Source: Lasioglossum baleicum | Taxonomy: Eukaryota > Arthropoda > Insecta > Hymenoptera > Halictidae | Assembly (NCBI RefSeq): GCF_051020765.1 | Contig: NC_134930.1 | Coordinates: 8,556,001 to 8,620,000 of the forward strand | Length of the DNA stretch: 64,000 nucleotides | Direction of reading: 5' to 3' | Shown: one piece after another, positions 10,301 through 19,901 of the stretch | Layout: every line of letters begins with the position of its first letter | Numbering within the stretch: the first letter of the stretch is position 1 | Translations under genes and position numbers: made by a program | The notes under the pieces: model-generated | The model's input: only the letters and a program-made list of their open reading frames with translations | Databases searched by the model: none | What the model was told of the DNA's origin: nothing

Positions 10301-11987
10301 TGATTCCAAAAATTATCATACCCTGTACTATAGAACCAAATGCATCCTTTACATCACAAGATACAAGACAGAATTTTTCATTTCCTAAATTATATTTGTG
10401 TTGAACAACCGACTTCCATGTTTTTTGAAAATTAGTCAATCCATACTCTGTGATTTGTAACTGTCTTAAAAACTTGAGAATTAGCTGTAAATGTTGCTTT
10501 TCCTGCGCAGGATATCTAATACAGAAGTTACGACATGAGATTTGAATGAATTTTGTATTTTTAGTAAACTATGCAAATATCTTACTCACTTTGATAGAAA
10601 TATGGGACGTACGCTAGAATTTTTGGCACGTAATTTATAAATACCTATTGGTGGTTTCCACTCGTTACACTTAATTTCAGGTTGTAAGCAATTCGAAAGT
10701 ATTTTTTTCTTAATAAAGTTTTTCTGAACAAGACACCAATTTGGACGTGCAATATATATTCTTTTATTATTCGTTGCGGAAAGTGTTGTTACATGAAACT
10801 GACTACGCAATATTTTTAAGAGATATCCATTAAAGAACCATTTGATAAATTTTGCTAAAATGAGCCATCGTGTCTTTATGATCTGTATATCGTTTAACCA
10901 TGTAATGCAAGAAATCTAGAATACATAAGTTACAATGTATAGTTACAGTATGTTAATATAGACTATAACTTTAGTAAATAAGTACGTTACATACATCTAG
11001 CTTCTCGAAGAGAAACATCAAATCAAAAGATTTGCGACGCGGTGTAACTAAAAGCTGGCACATAGCTTTTTTCACCATTTTAAGATTCCTTAACTTTCCA
11101 AATATGGCTAGGGGAACTACTTTAGCAAATATAAGATCAAAGAATGATTTCACTTGTTTTAATGGAACTTCGTATTTGCAGCCCAAGTTTCGAGTAGACG
11201 CTTGGTCTTGAATTATCTTTCTCAAAACTCTATCATAATGAAAATTTTTGTGCCCTTTCTGAAATTGATTTAAAAGAGTTGAAATAAGTGGAACAGAAGT
11301 TTCATAATCGACAATGTCAATTCCTTTCATGGTTTTCTTTAAAATGAACTCATATATTTCATTTCCTGTGTTCGCTGTGTTTAAAATATAATTTGATGGA
11401 ACTGTATAAATTGTGCAAGTAGGTAAGACGCAGAATGTGTCGTATAAATAAATGTCTAATTTTAAATCAGTAAGAAATAAATTATGACGAATATTTTGAT
11501 ACGTCGGTTGTTCCCCTTTTCTGGTAATTTTGCGTCGTTTATGTAATCCTAGAAAAATAATCTTTTAGATTTCCAAATTTAAAGAACGTAATGACATGAA
11601 CGTTTTTAAAAAAATAAATATATATAACTGATAGAAAAAAATAAAATTCAAATACTTGTTGCGCATTGATTCTCCGAAGATAGTCTAGGCTTATGTATTT
11701 GATTCAGTTTGTTATCTATTTGAAGGTTAGATCCCTCAAGAATGTCTATACACTGCGACAGAGCACTAATACTAGGTACCATAAAAGTATCATATTTATC
11801 TTTTTTTAGTATTATCTTATAACGTTCACAGTACCTTTAATTAAAGAAAAGAAAATAATTTATAATATTATAGAATATATATATGTGTAACAGAGAGAGA
11901 GTGACAACTGCAACAAAACGAAAATACATACTGTTGAAAATCTGTACCGAAGATTTCTTTTATACTTTGCAGGGTAGAATTATCCAT
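7106..11987 (-). CDS. TERT: Telomerase reverse transcriptase, ten-exon gene
   Basis: Catalytic subunit of telomerase, which adds telomeric repeats to chromosome ends from an RNA template in the nucleus. Exons read on the minus strand: 11987-11932, 11834-11656, 11548-10995, 10915-10590, 10515-10322, 9503-9241, 8228-8035, 7944-7720, 7651-7401, 7320-7106. All introns start GT and end AG, phases agree, and the sum is 2,457 bases (818 aa plus stop). Motifs in order: T/1 region LLKILRSQFHVTT near residue 300, motif 2 YKLRAKNSSVRPIF near 365, motif A with Asp426 (CLVSCDVKDAFGSI), an 87-residue exon between A and B' (the TERT-specific fingers insertion), B' KGIAQGLMLSPILS near 540, motif C FRYTDDILYATD with Asp575/576, motif E YIGYKIN near 630, then a thumb-like C-terminus. 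All three catalytic Asp are present, so it looks functional. B' has Ala and Leu where GIPQGS is usual. I see no TEN domain, as in other insect TERTs. The start is uncertain: I chose the first Met in the exon that fits the family (11987), but the frame stays open upstream. Confidence 0.93.
7401..7651 (-). CDS. TERT: TERT exon 9 (C-terminal extension)
   Basis: 251 bases, acceptor TTCTTTTAG and donor GTGAGA. It starts FFRKRLYNVNGLLLSKVVLD, which matches the beginning of the telomerase thumb extension, and continues as a helical basic segment. Confidence 0.85.
7720..7944 (-). CDS. TERT: TERT exon 8 (motifs D/E)
   Basis: 225 bases, acceptor CTTTATAG. It carries the primer-grip-like motif E segment IKYIGYKINCDTLEV. 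The 3' boundary was set at a GTGGGT donor because only this donor gives the phase required by exon 9. A GTAAAG and a GTAATC lie nearby in the wrong phase. Confidence 0.82.
8035..8228 (-). CDS. TERT: TERT exon 7 (motifs B' and C)
   Basis: 194 bases, acceptor TTAATAG and donor GTAAGA. It encodes IRGKTYIIGKGIAQG..LS (B') and FRYTDDILYATD (C). The two motif C Asp are catalytic. This exon gave the clearest family identification. Confidence 0.95.
8289..9193. mobile_element. Palindromic element inside TERT intron 6
   Basis: 905 bp, TA-flanked, with ends CAGAGTGGTCATTTTATCTG and a matching right end ending GAACACCATG. The arms of about 250 bp include a C-rich and G-rich block (CCCCACCCCCACCTCC). It lies wholly between exons 6 and 7, so the spliced product is not disturbed. 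Confidence 0.88.
9241..9503 (-). CDS. TERT: TERT exon 6 (insertion in fingers)
   Basis: 263 bases, acceptor TTCGTTCAG and donor GTAAAT. It encodes the stretch between motifs A and B' that is long in telomerases and short in other reverse transcriptases. It ends ..KIRKYIFYQR and joins in phase 0 to VHIRGKTY of the next exon. The following intron (9240-8229) holds a 905-bp palindromic transposon. Confidence 0.88.
9529..10191. mobile_element. TACAGTGACTCCCA element inside TERT intron 5
   Basis: 663 bp with TA duplication and ends CAGTGACTCCCA / TGGGAGTCACTG. The ends continue as imperfect inverted repeats. A truncated relative lies at 29721-30045. No transposase seen. Confidence 0.88.
10322..10515 (-). 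CDS. TERT: TERT exon 5 (motif A)
   Basis: 194 bases, acceptor TGTATTAG and donor GTATGA. It carries motif A, CLVSCDVKDAFGSI, whose first Asp (residue 426) is the metal-binding catalytic residue. The following intron (10321-9504) contains a 663-bp palindromic transposon. Confidence 0.93.
10590..10915 (-). CDS. TERT: TERT exon 4 (T/1 and 2 motifs)
   Basis: 326 bases, acceptor TATTCTAG and donor GTGAGT. It encodes WLILAKFIKWFFNGYLLKIL and then RSQFHVTT, the TERT motif T/1 pattern of a hydrophobic helix followed by the FYVTE-like strand. It ends with LRAKNSSVRPIF, the motif 2 RPI signature that contacts nucleotide and template. Confidence 0.92.
10995..11548 (-). CDS. TERT: TERT exon 3 (RNA-binding domain)
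   Basis: The longest exon, 554 bases, acceptor TTTTTCTAG and donor GTATGT. It encodes about 185 residues of the TERT RNA-binding region, rich in Lys and aromatic residues, with no stop. Ends in phase 0. Confidence 0.9.
11656..11834 (-). CDS. TERT: TERT exon 2
   Basis: 179 bases between acceptor TTAAAG and donor GTATTT. Open throughout; part of the N-terminal RNA-binding side of the protein. It completes the Gln codon left by exon 1 and ends in phase 1. Confidence 0.85.
11932..11987 (-). CDS. TERT: TERT exon 1 (first recognised coding exon)
   Basis: Encodes MDNSTLQSIKEIFGTDFQ plus two bases of the next codon, followed by donor GTATGT. The frame continues open upstream to about 12128, so coding could begin earlier or in an unseen 5' exon. 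The upstream DNA from 12050 is a degenerate repeat and does not look coding. Confidence 0.65.
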
Positions 11988-12049
11988 CACTAATGTTCCC
12001 AATGGAAATGCAGGATCTTTATCAATAACATCCAATATGTAAATGGGGA

Positions 12050-12235
12050 GTGTCCCAATACAGATTCCGATTTCCGATATGGTGTGATATGGTGCAACGG
12101 TGCAACTGGTGTAACTCCTCTCGCACATGCGCAGCGATTTCAGCCTTCAGCCCAGGCCCAGTGTTCCGATCAGTTCCGATATGGTGCATCTTTTCTCGCG
12201 CATACGTGGCGATTTCAGCCTCACAAGTAAAGTTA
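12050..12235. repeat. Degenerate direct duplication upstream of TERT
   Basis: TTCCGATATGGTG.. and ..GCGATTTCAGCCT blocks occur twice (about 12066-12150 and 12172-12222). It lies just upstream of the first recognised TERT exon and may be part of the promoter side or a repeat. Confidence 0.55.
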
Positions 12236-12464
12236 GATTCTTGATAAAAGTGGGGTACTTTGAGCACCCCGCAGAATTTTAAAAAGTTGGTATGATTTGA
12301 TTCTGAAAAATGAATGTATAACAAGTGTATTTGTGTATATTTTGTAACTCGTAGGGCACGTCCTGGCTGTCCTGGAGTCATTTTGTCCGGAACAGATTGT
12401 TTCGGTACATTCCCGCCAATTGTAACTGCCTCAGGGCTCTGCTACCTCAGCTACCATTAGTGGA

Positions 12465-12572
12465 AAATTTAAATACTCGCGAAACGGATAATGACGTTAT
12501 TCGTACATTTAAAGAAACGGTACTTTCCGAAATAACACAACGAATTCAGCTGAATTTTAATGAAGATTTTTG
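12465..12572 (+). pseudogene. Possible transposase C-terminal scrap
   Basis: Open frame of about 35 codons ending at a stop, reading NLNTRETDNDVIRTFKETVL and on to QLNFNEDF. It is short and protein-like, reminiscent of the LxTR..D...FK segment of zinc-finger BED/hAT transposases. Weak call. Confidence 0.3.
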
Positions 12573-13068
12573 ATTTTTTATATCAAATAGAAAATTAATC
12601 AATTCAATTTTATTACGTAAAATTGTGTTAATCATTTTTTGTTACGTGTAACCCAAAAATTTGTTCTCGCAACATTGTTGAATCGAGTATTGAATAAAAG
12701 TATACTGCACTATATTAGGCAAACTTTACACATAGCACAATTTACATACATTGTATGTAGTTCAAATGATTGAAAGAACTTAAGAAATTTGTTTTATTTT
12801 CTATTCAGGTTATCCTGTACCCAAAGATAAAAGTTTCCGCTTTGGAATGACCCCATACAATGTCTAATAAGTATGATTTTTTATCAGCTAGATTCAACGT
12901 TTGGTTCACTGTGCGACGTAACAAATTTTTCTATAGTCTATAGTAATTAGAGAAACGTGCCTTCCGCACGGTTTTTGAAATTTATTATCGTGCAAGTTTT
13001 TGCTGCAATGATCGCGATGATGACGGCCGAACGTGACCAGGAATACCTGATACAAAAGACGAAACCAG

Positions 13069-13072
<4 letters not shown>

Positions 13073-13112
<40 letters not shown>
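13073..13112. repeat. (GA)n microsatellite
   Basis: About 20 GA units. Short Arg/Glu- and Ser/Leu-rich frames here are artefacts. Confidence 0.95.
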
Positions 13113-13117
<5 letters not shown>

Positions 13118-14195
13118 GAGTGCTCGGTGCTTCAAAATTATGCATTAGCGAAATTAAAAAATTTACATCCGGCCTTATTTGCGCGCAGTATTATACGACG
13201 AGAAATATAGCCTGACAGGCAATATTGAGAAAATTGTTAAACGAACCGATTGCAACGAAATTAATGCATTCAATTGTATAGAGTTAGGAAATTGCAGGCG
13301 AATTTTTAATTATATTGAAAGGTAGTACGGCCACTAGCTGAAGTGGGTGAAATAATGGGCGGAAAGATGAGATTTTGTAAACGAAATGCGAGGCAAGGTT
13401 CACCAGAGAGGAGAAAAGTTCAAAAAGGAAAAGATTGAATATTCTTTTGAAGAATTCTATGAATATGCAATCGCAAACAGAAAAATCACTTAGTCTACCG
13501 TATTTATGGACTGTCCTGCATTCGATTAATTCGATACTGATCTCTTTTCGAAAACGAAGGAGGGGAGAAGATTGCATGCAACTGGAAGATCCAAGTACTA
13601 CATGAATTTTAATCGTACCATGAAAAAAATCTAACTTTCATGAAATTGTGATGGGCGAGACAAAGTTGATTCGCCAGTCGATATCACTTCTCCCGGTATC
13701 GTCTCGTTGTTACACTGAACAAACTCACTTTACTCTTTAAGAAATACAAAGTTGTAATTACATTCCGCCTGTTTCTTCAACAAGAAAATTAATTTCCTTC
13801 TCGGACGTTACGGACGAATTTTTCTTTTCAACGTGTACTTGGACTGTTTCTTGTGTTCTCATACGAGACAATTAAGAATGAGTTACTATTATTATTATCA
13901 TTGCACAATTTTGGGTGAATCCTGACAAAATGGGACTCATCTCCAATTGACAATATTTGTCAAGATCAATATTCCGAACAACTTTTCCCTAAACATGTAC
14001 CCGTCGCTCGATCTTATTTTCCGAGATATTAGACACTAAACTTTAGTTAAACTTATTAGGTACACTTTATTCTGGGACAAGCTATCACCGATGGTAATTA
14101 AAATTATACAGGATTGTTGGGTGGGTGGGATCAAAGTTCAAACTGAAAAACGCGGACAAAACCAATTTTTTTGACTGAAAGAAAAATGTTATTAC

Positions 14196-14600
14196 TAGAC
14201 TGCGGATCTTTATGCAAAATAAAAACTTTCTACCTGAATTGCAACACAAGCTGGGATGAAATAAATATTTAACCCTTTGCACTCGAAGCAATTTGAATTC
14301 CAATATCAAGATATTTGTTTCAACCCAGCTAATTTTTGTTCTATGTAATCTTTTTTACATTGTGCACATCAAATTGAACCTGTTTTCGTATATAACAGTT
14401 GAGCTTTTTATAATTTATAATGTTAAAACTGTTTTGAATAATGGTATGACAATTTTTCGTGGCGCCTCAGAGTCGCCATTCGAGTGCAAAGGGTTAATTT
14501 CTGAAAATGATATGAAGTATGTTTAAATTCTTCAAATATTTTTACTGTCATAAATTAGACCTACCCATTTTTATCATAAACGCATAAAATACGCAGTCTA
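14196..14600. mobile_element. hAT-type MITE, TAGACTGCGG family, copy 3 (host of nested MITE)
   Basis: 405 bp, perfect 8-bp duplication GTTATTAC (14188-14195 and 14601-14608). The extra length over other copies is explained by a 221-bp TTAA-flanked MITE inserted at 14273-14493. Confidence 0.92.
14273..14493. mobile_element. TTAA-target (piggyBac-type) MITE, CCCTTTGCACTCG family, copy 1
   Basis: 221 bp with ends CCCTTTGCACTCG / CGAGTGCAAAGGG and TTAA on both sides (14269-14272, 14494-14497). CCC..GGG ends with TTAA targets are the piggyBac pattern. It is nested inside the hAT MITE. Confidence 0.9.
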
Positions 14601-14609
14601 GTTATTACT

Positions 14610-15642
14610 AATTTATTGGAAGCTAAATAGAGCATCATTCTGTTGTGTATTTTTTTTTCTTTGCAAAATTCCATTTCTGTATTGAACAATTAAATACTGA
14701 AGTTCAAGAAAAATTCATAAATCTAATTCCTACAGAGTTTCTTAGAAAATCGTTTCATTTACTAAGTTATAACTTAATACACGCATGCTTGAGGATTTTG
14801 CACGTACTAAACTGAAGGCGTGTTTCAAGATGAAAATAATAGCATGGATTTTGTTTATTTTTCTTCTACGCAGCACCTACAAAAGTTGACGAAACAAGAT
14901 CATGATTTTTTCTTACTCAAATGGAGTTATAAACCGGTCGATAAACAATTGATAAAAAGACTTGTTAGATATCAAATTTACACTTCCCTCAAAAATTAAA
15001 TTTAAAAAGTATATGTTCAAAGACATTTTAAATTAATAATAGTCAATTCAATACGAAGCATAAAATTCCTCTCATTCTGCTCGGCAAAAATGGAAATGCT
15101 CGCATTTCTGCTCACAAGCGTGTCCCAGTTTTTGCTCAAATATCCGAGCGTGATTTATATTCCGATTGAAATGCTTATAATTATAATATATATGTCGAAT
15201 AACACACAAATACACACTTTTATTTAGAAGAACAGAATAAAAACTAAACCGAAAACAAATTTTAATTTGTAAATACAAAACTTAAACCTAAGAAAGAATG
15301 ACTAACTTTACTTATTTTAACATATTTTTCTATTTCTGCTAAAAATTCAATCCTAACTACTATTCATCCTTCTATAAAAAATAAATTAAATAAAAGGTTT
15401 TAAAAATCTAGTCGCCATAATTTAGTCATTTAGCGGCAGAGTTGGGCATTATTCGATTAAAATTTTAATCATGATTGATTGATTAATGTATACGATTCAT
15501 GATTTTTACGTGTATTGCATATAATTTTACGATAAAATTATATTTTGTTAAACTTAGTTGACTAAAAAATCATGTATTTTCAATTAGTTAATACAATAAG
15601 CCGTATAAGCATTCATCAAATTCTCCTCACTATGCATTAATT
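14610..15642. other. AT-rich intergenic, nothing recognised
   Basis: 15430-15500 (AGAGTTGGGCATTATTCGAT..) resembles ends of insect hAT MITEs, but no partner end was found. Confidence 0.4.
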
Positions 15643-17705
15643 ACACTGTCCAACAAATTTCAACTTTTTTTGTGATTTCAATATACTGTTGGGTCCTTCT
15701 TATAGAGTTTTTTGCGCTGATTCCGAATCTGGTTTTAATTTTTTTCCTATACGTCCAGTTTTTGAAAAAATGGAGTTTTAAAAAGAGACATATTTTTCAA
15801 CTTTAAACAAATATTGCGATGTTATTATAAAAGATATTGAATTGTTGTTTACAGCAAAAGATTCTGTAGACTTTCCCGAATACAGTGATATCCAATATTA
15901 ATACATTATGATTGTTTAAACATGTTTAAACAATGATTAAAGACGGAGATGCACCACTTTTGCACCAATTTTTGCGGATATTTTCGAATTTATCTCAAAA
16001 AATAAGGGTTTAGCGAAAAATTGAACTATACCACGCGAAAGAGCAGACTTTTATCTTGAGAAACCCCCCTGTGAAGTTTGCATGGTCGACGTTTTTACCG
16101 AACCAGAAAGCAAAATATCTTCGCCCGACATGCGTTGACGCCAGTGGTGCTCTTCCACTAGCGCGGTCGTTCGTCGGGATACGGCGCGGCGCGCTGCGGT
16201 GAAACGGCGCGTGGCTATAAGCGCGCAATTATGTCAGCTTACTTAAATGTAATATTTTATTAAATGTTATATTATTGTTATTTATTATATATTAGTATAT
16301 TTATTCTGTATAAATTATTGTATGTATTTTTTAATGTTAGTCTCTCGTTTATAGTATATTTAATACAAAAAATACCTTTTGTAACAAAAAAATAATTTAT
16401 TCACACACTACACTATTACACTATTTACAATGCTAATATATATGTGTACACTATTCAGATATAATACACTATATCGATTTAATATGGAGCAAACTATTTT
16501 AATTATGTATTTAAGTCAATAAAAATAGTCCCGTTTATATTGTGTTTGAACTTATTTTACTCGGAAGAATCTCGAGTGTTCATTGGCACTATAATTACAA
16601 TACATAGATAAGACGACAATTACTGAAAATAAAATTTTTCAGTCACCGCATTGCAGACTTTCCTTACATTGTATGTATTCCGTTGTCCGTAGACCGTCAT
16701 TTATTTCAAAATATCGTGTTGGTTCTTAAGAAAACTGATGCCAGAGTTCAGTTTCGGCTTTGTGTTTGTTGAAATCAGTCGTGTCAAGCATTTCAAATCT
16801 GCATTGCTACGTATAAAACTTCATAAAAAACATTTATAGTTATTTATAGTATTTTAGTTGTTGTGTATATAATATATGTATTTTAGTAGTGTATTATATC
16901 TGAATAGTGTACACATATATATTAGCATTGTAAATAGTGTAATAGTGTAGTGTGTGAATAAATTATTATTTTGTTACAAAAGGTATTTTTTGTATTAAAT
17001 ATACTATAAACGAGAGACTAACATTAAAAAATACATACAATAATTTATACAGAATAAATATACTAATATATAATAAATAACAATAATATAACATTTAATA
17101 TAATATTACATTTAAGTAAGCTGACATAATTGCGCGCTTATAGCCACGCGCCGTTTCACCGCAGCGCGCCGCGCCGTATCCCGACGAACGACCGCGCTAG
17201 TGGAAGAGCACCACTGGCGTCAACGCATGTCGGGCGAAGATATTTTGCTTTCTGGTTCGGTAAAAACGTCGACCATGCAAACTTCACAGGGGGGTTTCTC
17301 AAGATAAAAGTCTGCTCTTTCGCGTGGTATAGTTCAATTTTTCGCTGGACCCTTATTTTTTGAGATAAATTCGAAAATATCCGCAAAAATTGGTGCAAAA
17401 GTGGTGCATCTCCGTCTTTAATCATTGTTTAAACATGTTTAAATAATCATAATGTATTAATATTGGATATCACTGTATTCGGGAAAGTCTACAGAATCTT
17501 TTGCTGTAAACAACAATTCAATATCTTTTATAATAACATCGCAATATTTGTTTAAAGTTGAAAAATATGTCTTTTTTTAAAACTCCATTTTCTCAAAAAC
17601 TGGACGTATAGGAAAAAAATTAAAACCAGATTCGGAATCAGCGCAAAAAACTCTATAAGAAGGACCCAACAGTATATTGAAATCAAATTTGGTGTTGGAC
17701 AGTGT
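15643..17705. mobile_element. 2.06-kb head-to-head palindromic element
   Basis: Two arms of about 829 bp (15643-16471) and 818 bp (16888-17705) are near-identical reverse complements around a 416-bp spacer. Ends are CACTGTCCAAC and GTTGGACAGTG. A 72-residue frame starting MRAYSHAPFHRSAPRRIP occurs identically in both arms (16228-16010 minus, 17130 onward plus). That reflects the arm identity, not two genes. A single-arm relative lies at 56983-57534. No transposase is recognised in arms or spacer. Confidence 0.93.
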
Positions 17706-18806
17706 TATTTGTTTTTACCCTTTTTCTTCTACATTCACTCTGTTATTCCTTTTTTCTCCTTAATTATTGCAGACATGTTTATAGACTTATTGTAAGAAGT
17801 GATGAAGTAAATGAATTTAACATTAAATGTAATAATTAAGTACGTCAAAAACGGTAATATATTTATTTTGGGGGTTGTTGCACTGAAATTATTTGATTAG
17901 AAGCAAAGATTTATTGGTTATGTGATTGATTGTATTACCACTCACCTACTTTTTCTGTAAAAACAAAATTGATTTTTGAAAATTCAGAACCAGAATATTC
18001 TTTATGTAAATTCGTACTCGACGTACTCGAGACACTCATCGAGTACGAAAATGTGGATAAAAATGTCCACAGACAGCAGCATACTTAGTAAGAGTTTTGC
18101 TGATATTACTTCGGAGTTCCAATATCACTCCAGTGATGAGTAAATTCCCGTGTTGTCACGTGTGCCGTTAATACACGGCTAACACAGCCGCAGGGCAGTG
18201 TATTTTGATTTAATGCGACACAGCGTGCGTACGTTCGCCGTCCCCATTTGTCTCATTGATTCGTCGGAGCATCCGAATGGAGTGAGCAAACCAGGTCCCC
18301 GGTCCGTCGAGAATTAGTCTGAAACGCGAAATCGTTTGACCCGAGTGCAGTTACGAGATCTTCGTTAATTTCACCGCCATCGCGCGAACATCCTTCCAGC
18401 TTATTACACGTGGCTTACTTCCTATCGGCATTATTTTCCTAATAATTCTGCCCGCGAACGATCTCGAATATATTCCAATTAACCCAGAATTCCGAACTTC
18501 ATAATCAGAGATGGGTATCGTTTCCTTTGTAATTAACTGTGCTCTCCTACGATCGCGATTTACACCAGGCCCGGGCAACTTCTTCCCCGCTGTCGCTTCA
18601 CGACTCCCACTATGAGTTTACCGGTTTCGCCACTACCAGGGTACCGGTTCCTCCACTATCAAATGTAGTAAAGTCCCATTCGAAGTCAATTCTCGGTTCT
18701 GTGTTGTGAGTTGTGACATAAATCGGGACCGGAGACTATTTTTTGTGACTTCGTCGACCGCGCCGAACGTAGAAAAGGACAGCATGTAAACACGGACCGC
18801 GCGGCC
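17706..18806. other. Intergenic, GC-richer at 18.1-18.8 kb
   Basis: Includes GTACTCGACG/CGTCGAG-type short inverted motifs near 18010-18045. No protein recognised. Confidence 0.4.
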
Positions 18807-19895
18807 CACAGTGGTCCCGGAGCCCGCTTTTTGTGGCCAAAATTCAATTTTTCGACTTTCAAATTTCAACAAAATTTTTTTTCTTTCAAACAAGAACACT
18901 TTGAAACCTCGAAATTCAAAATATTAGGTCTTTCGGATAACTTTCCGAGCAGATATAGCGTTTGAAGTTCAAAATTATGAAATTGGAGGAAAAACTAAAG
19001 TTTAATTATTCCTTACACAATGCTGAAATGAAAATTTGTACTATATTTTCGTATGTGTGAGCAGGTATATTTCAGTTATTTAAAGGCAATATAAGCATGT
19101 TTCAATCAATATACGAAGGATATAAATTTAAGTGCAATGTAAACTTCAAGTAGAGTTTTAAAAAAACGTTTAAAAATGTTAGCATTCAGACTTGATGTTT
19201 CTGAAAGCTTAGACCTTCAACCTATACATGTGTAAATTTTAACTGCCGGTTCCTGCCGTTTATAATTCTACGTCTATTTTAACAAGCAGACGTTCGAAGT
19301 AAGTACGCGCTCTAATGCTACGTTCTGAACGCATCACGCATTTGAAACTTACACACGTATGGTTTACAGTTTATATTATAGTTTATAGAATTATATAATA
19401 TAATTTATACAGTTATTATTTATCAGTGTTGATACTGTCTGTTTCGTTGTAGCATCGAGCTATTATTCTTTCTATAGCAGACACGGGATTTCAAGGTCCC
19501 ACGCTTGCGAATAGCACGAAAAATTCGACAGGAGTGGGGACCAAAGTTGACAGAGGCGGAAAAAACAGCTCGCCGAGTTAGAAACCGTAGTATGCACTGT
19601 GAGTATTGTTAACACAATTTATCAAATATTTCTGATGATATGAAAAAAATGTTTTGAACGAAAGTTGATCAGTATTCACTTTTCTACAAACTTCAATATA
19701 AAAAAGTAAAGAAAAAATTTTTTTATAAAAAAATGAAGATTACCTCAATTTTTTAAGTATTAACATATATTTTTTACTTCATAATATTCTAACTGGTATC
19801 AAGACGAATCCAACGACCTATAATAATATAACATTAAACGTTGAAATAACGTTACAATGGTTTGGCCACAAAAAGCGGGCTCCGGGACCACTGTG
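18807..19895. mobile_element. Element with 36-bp perfect terminal repeats starting CACAGTGG
   Basis: 1,089 bp. Perfect inverted ends CACAGTGGTCCCGGAGCCCG continuing to TGGCCAAA (18807-18842 and 19860-19895). It is flanked by GCGGCC on both sides (18801-18806 and 19896-19901). The interior is AT-rich and has no transposase. The heptamer-like CACAGTG ends and GC-rich target suggest a Transib-like non-autonomous element. The flanking duplication reads as 6 bp (or an ambiguous 5), so the superfamily is inference. Confidence 0.85.
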
Positions 19896-19901
19896 GCGGC
19901 C

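Larger units (their letters stand above)
12236..14187. other. Intergenic upstream of TERT
   Basis: Contains a possible hAT/BED-type transposase scrap (about 12465-12572, plus strand) and a (GA)n microsatellite (13073-13112). Otherwise nothing recognised. Confidence 0.45.

Noticed and set aside
12906..13148. Ser/Leu and Arg/Glu frames on both strands
   Set aside because: Products of the GA microsatellite.
16010..17363. Two identical 72-residue proteins in opposite orientation
   Set aside because: They are one sequence seen twice because the arms are inverted copies; no domain is recognisable.
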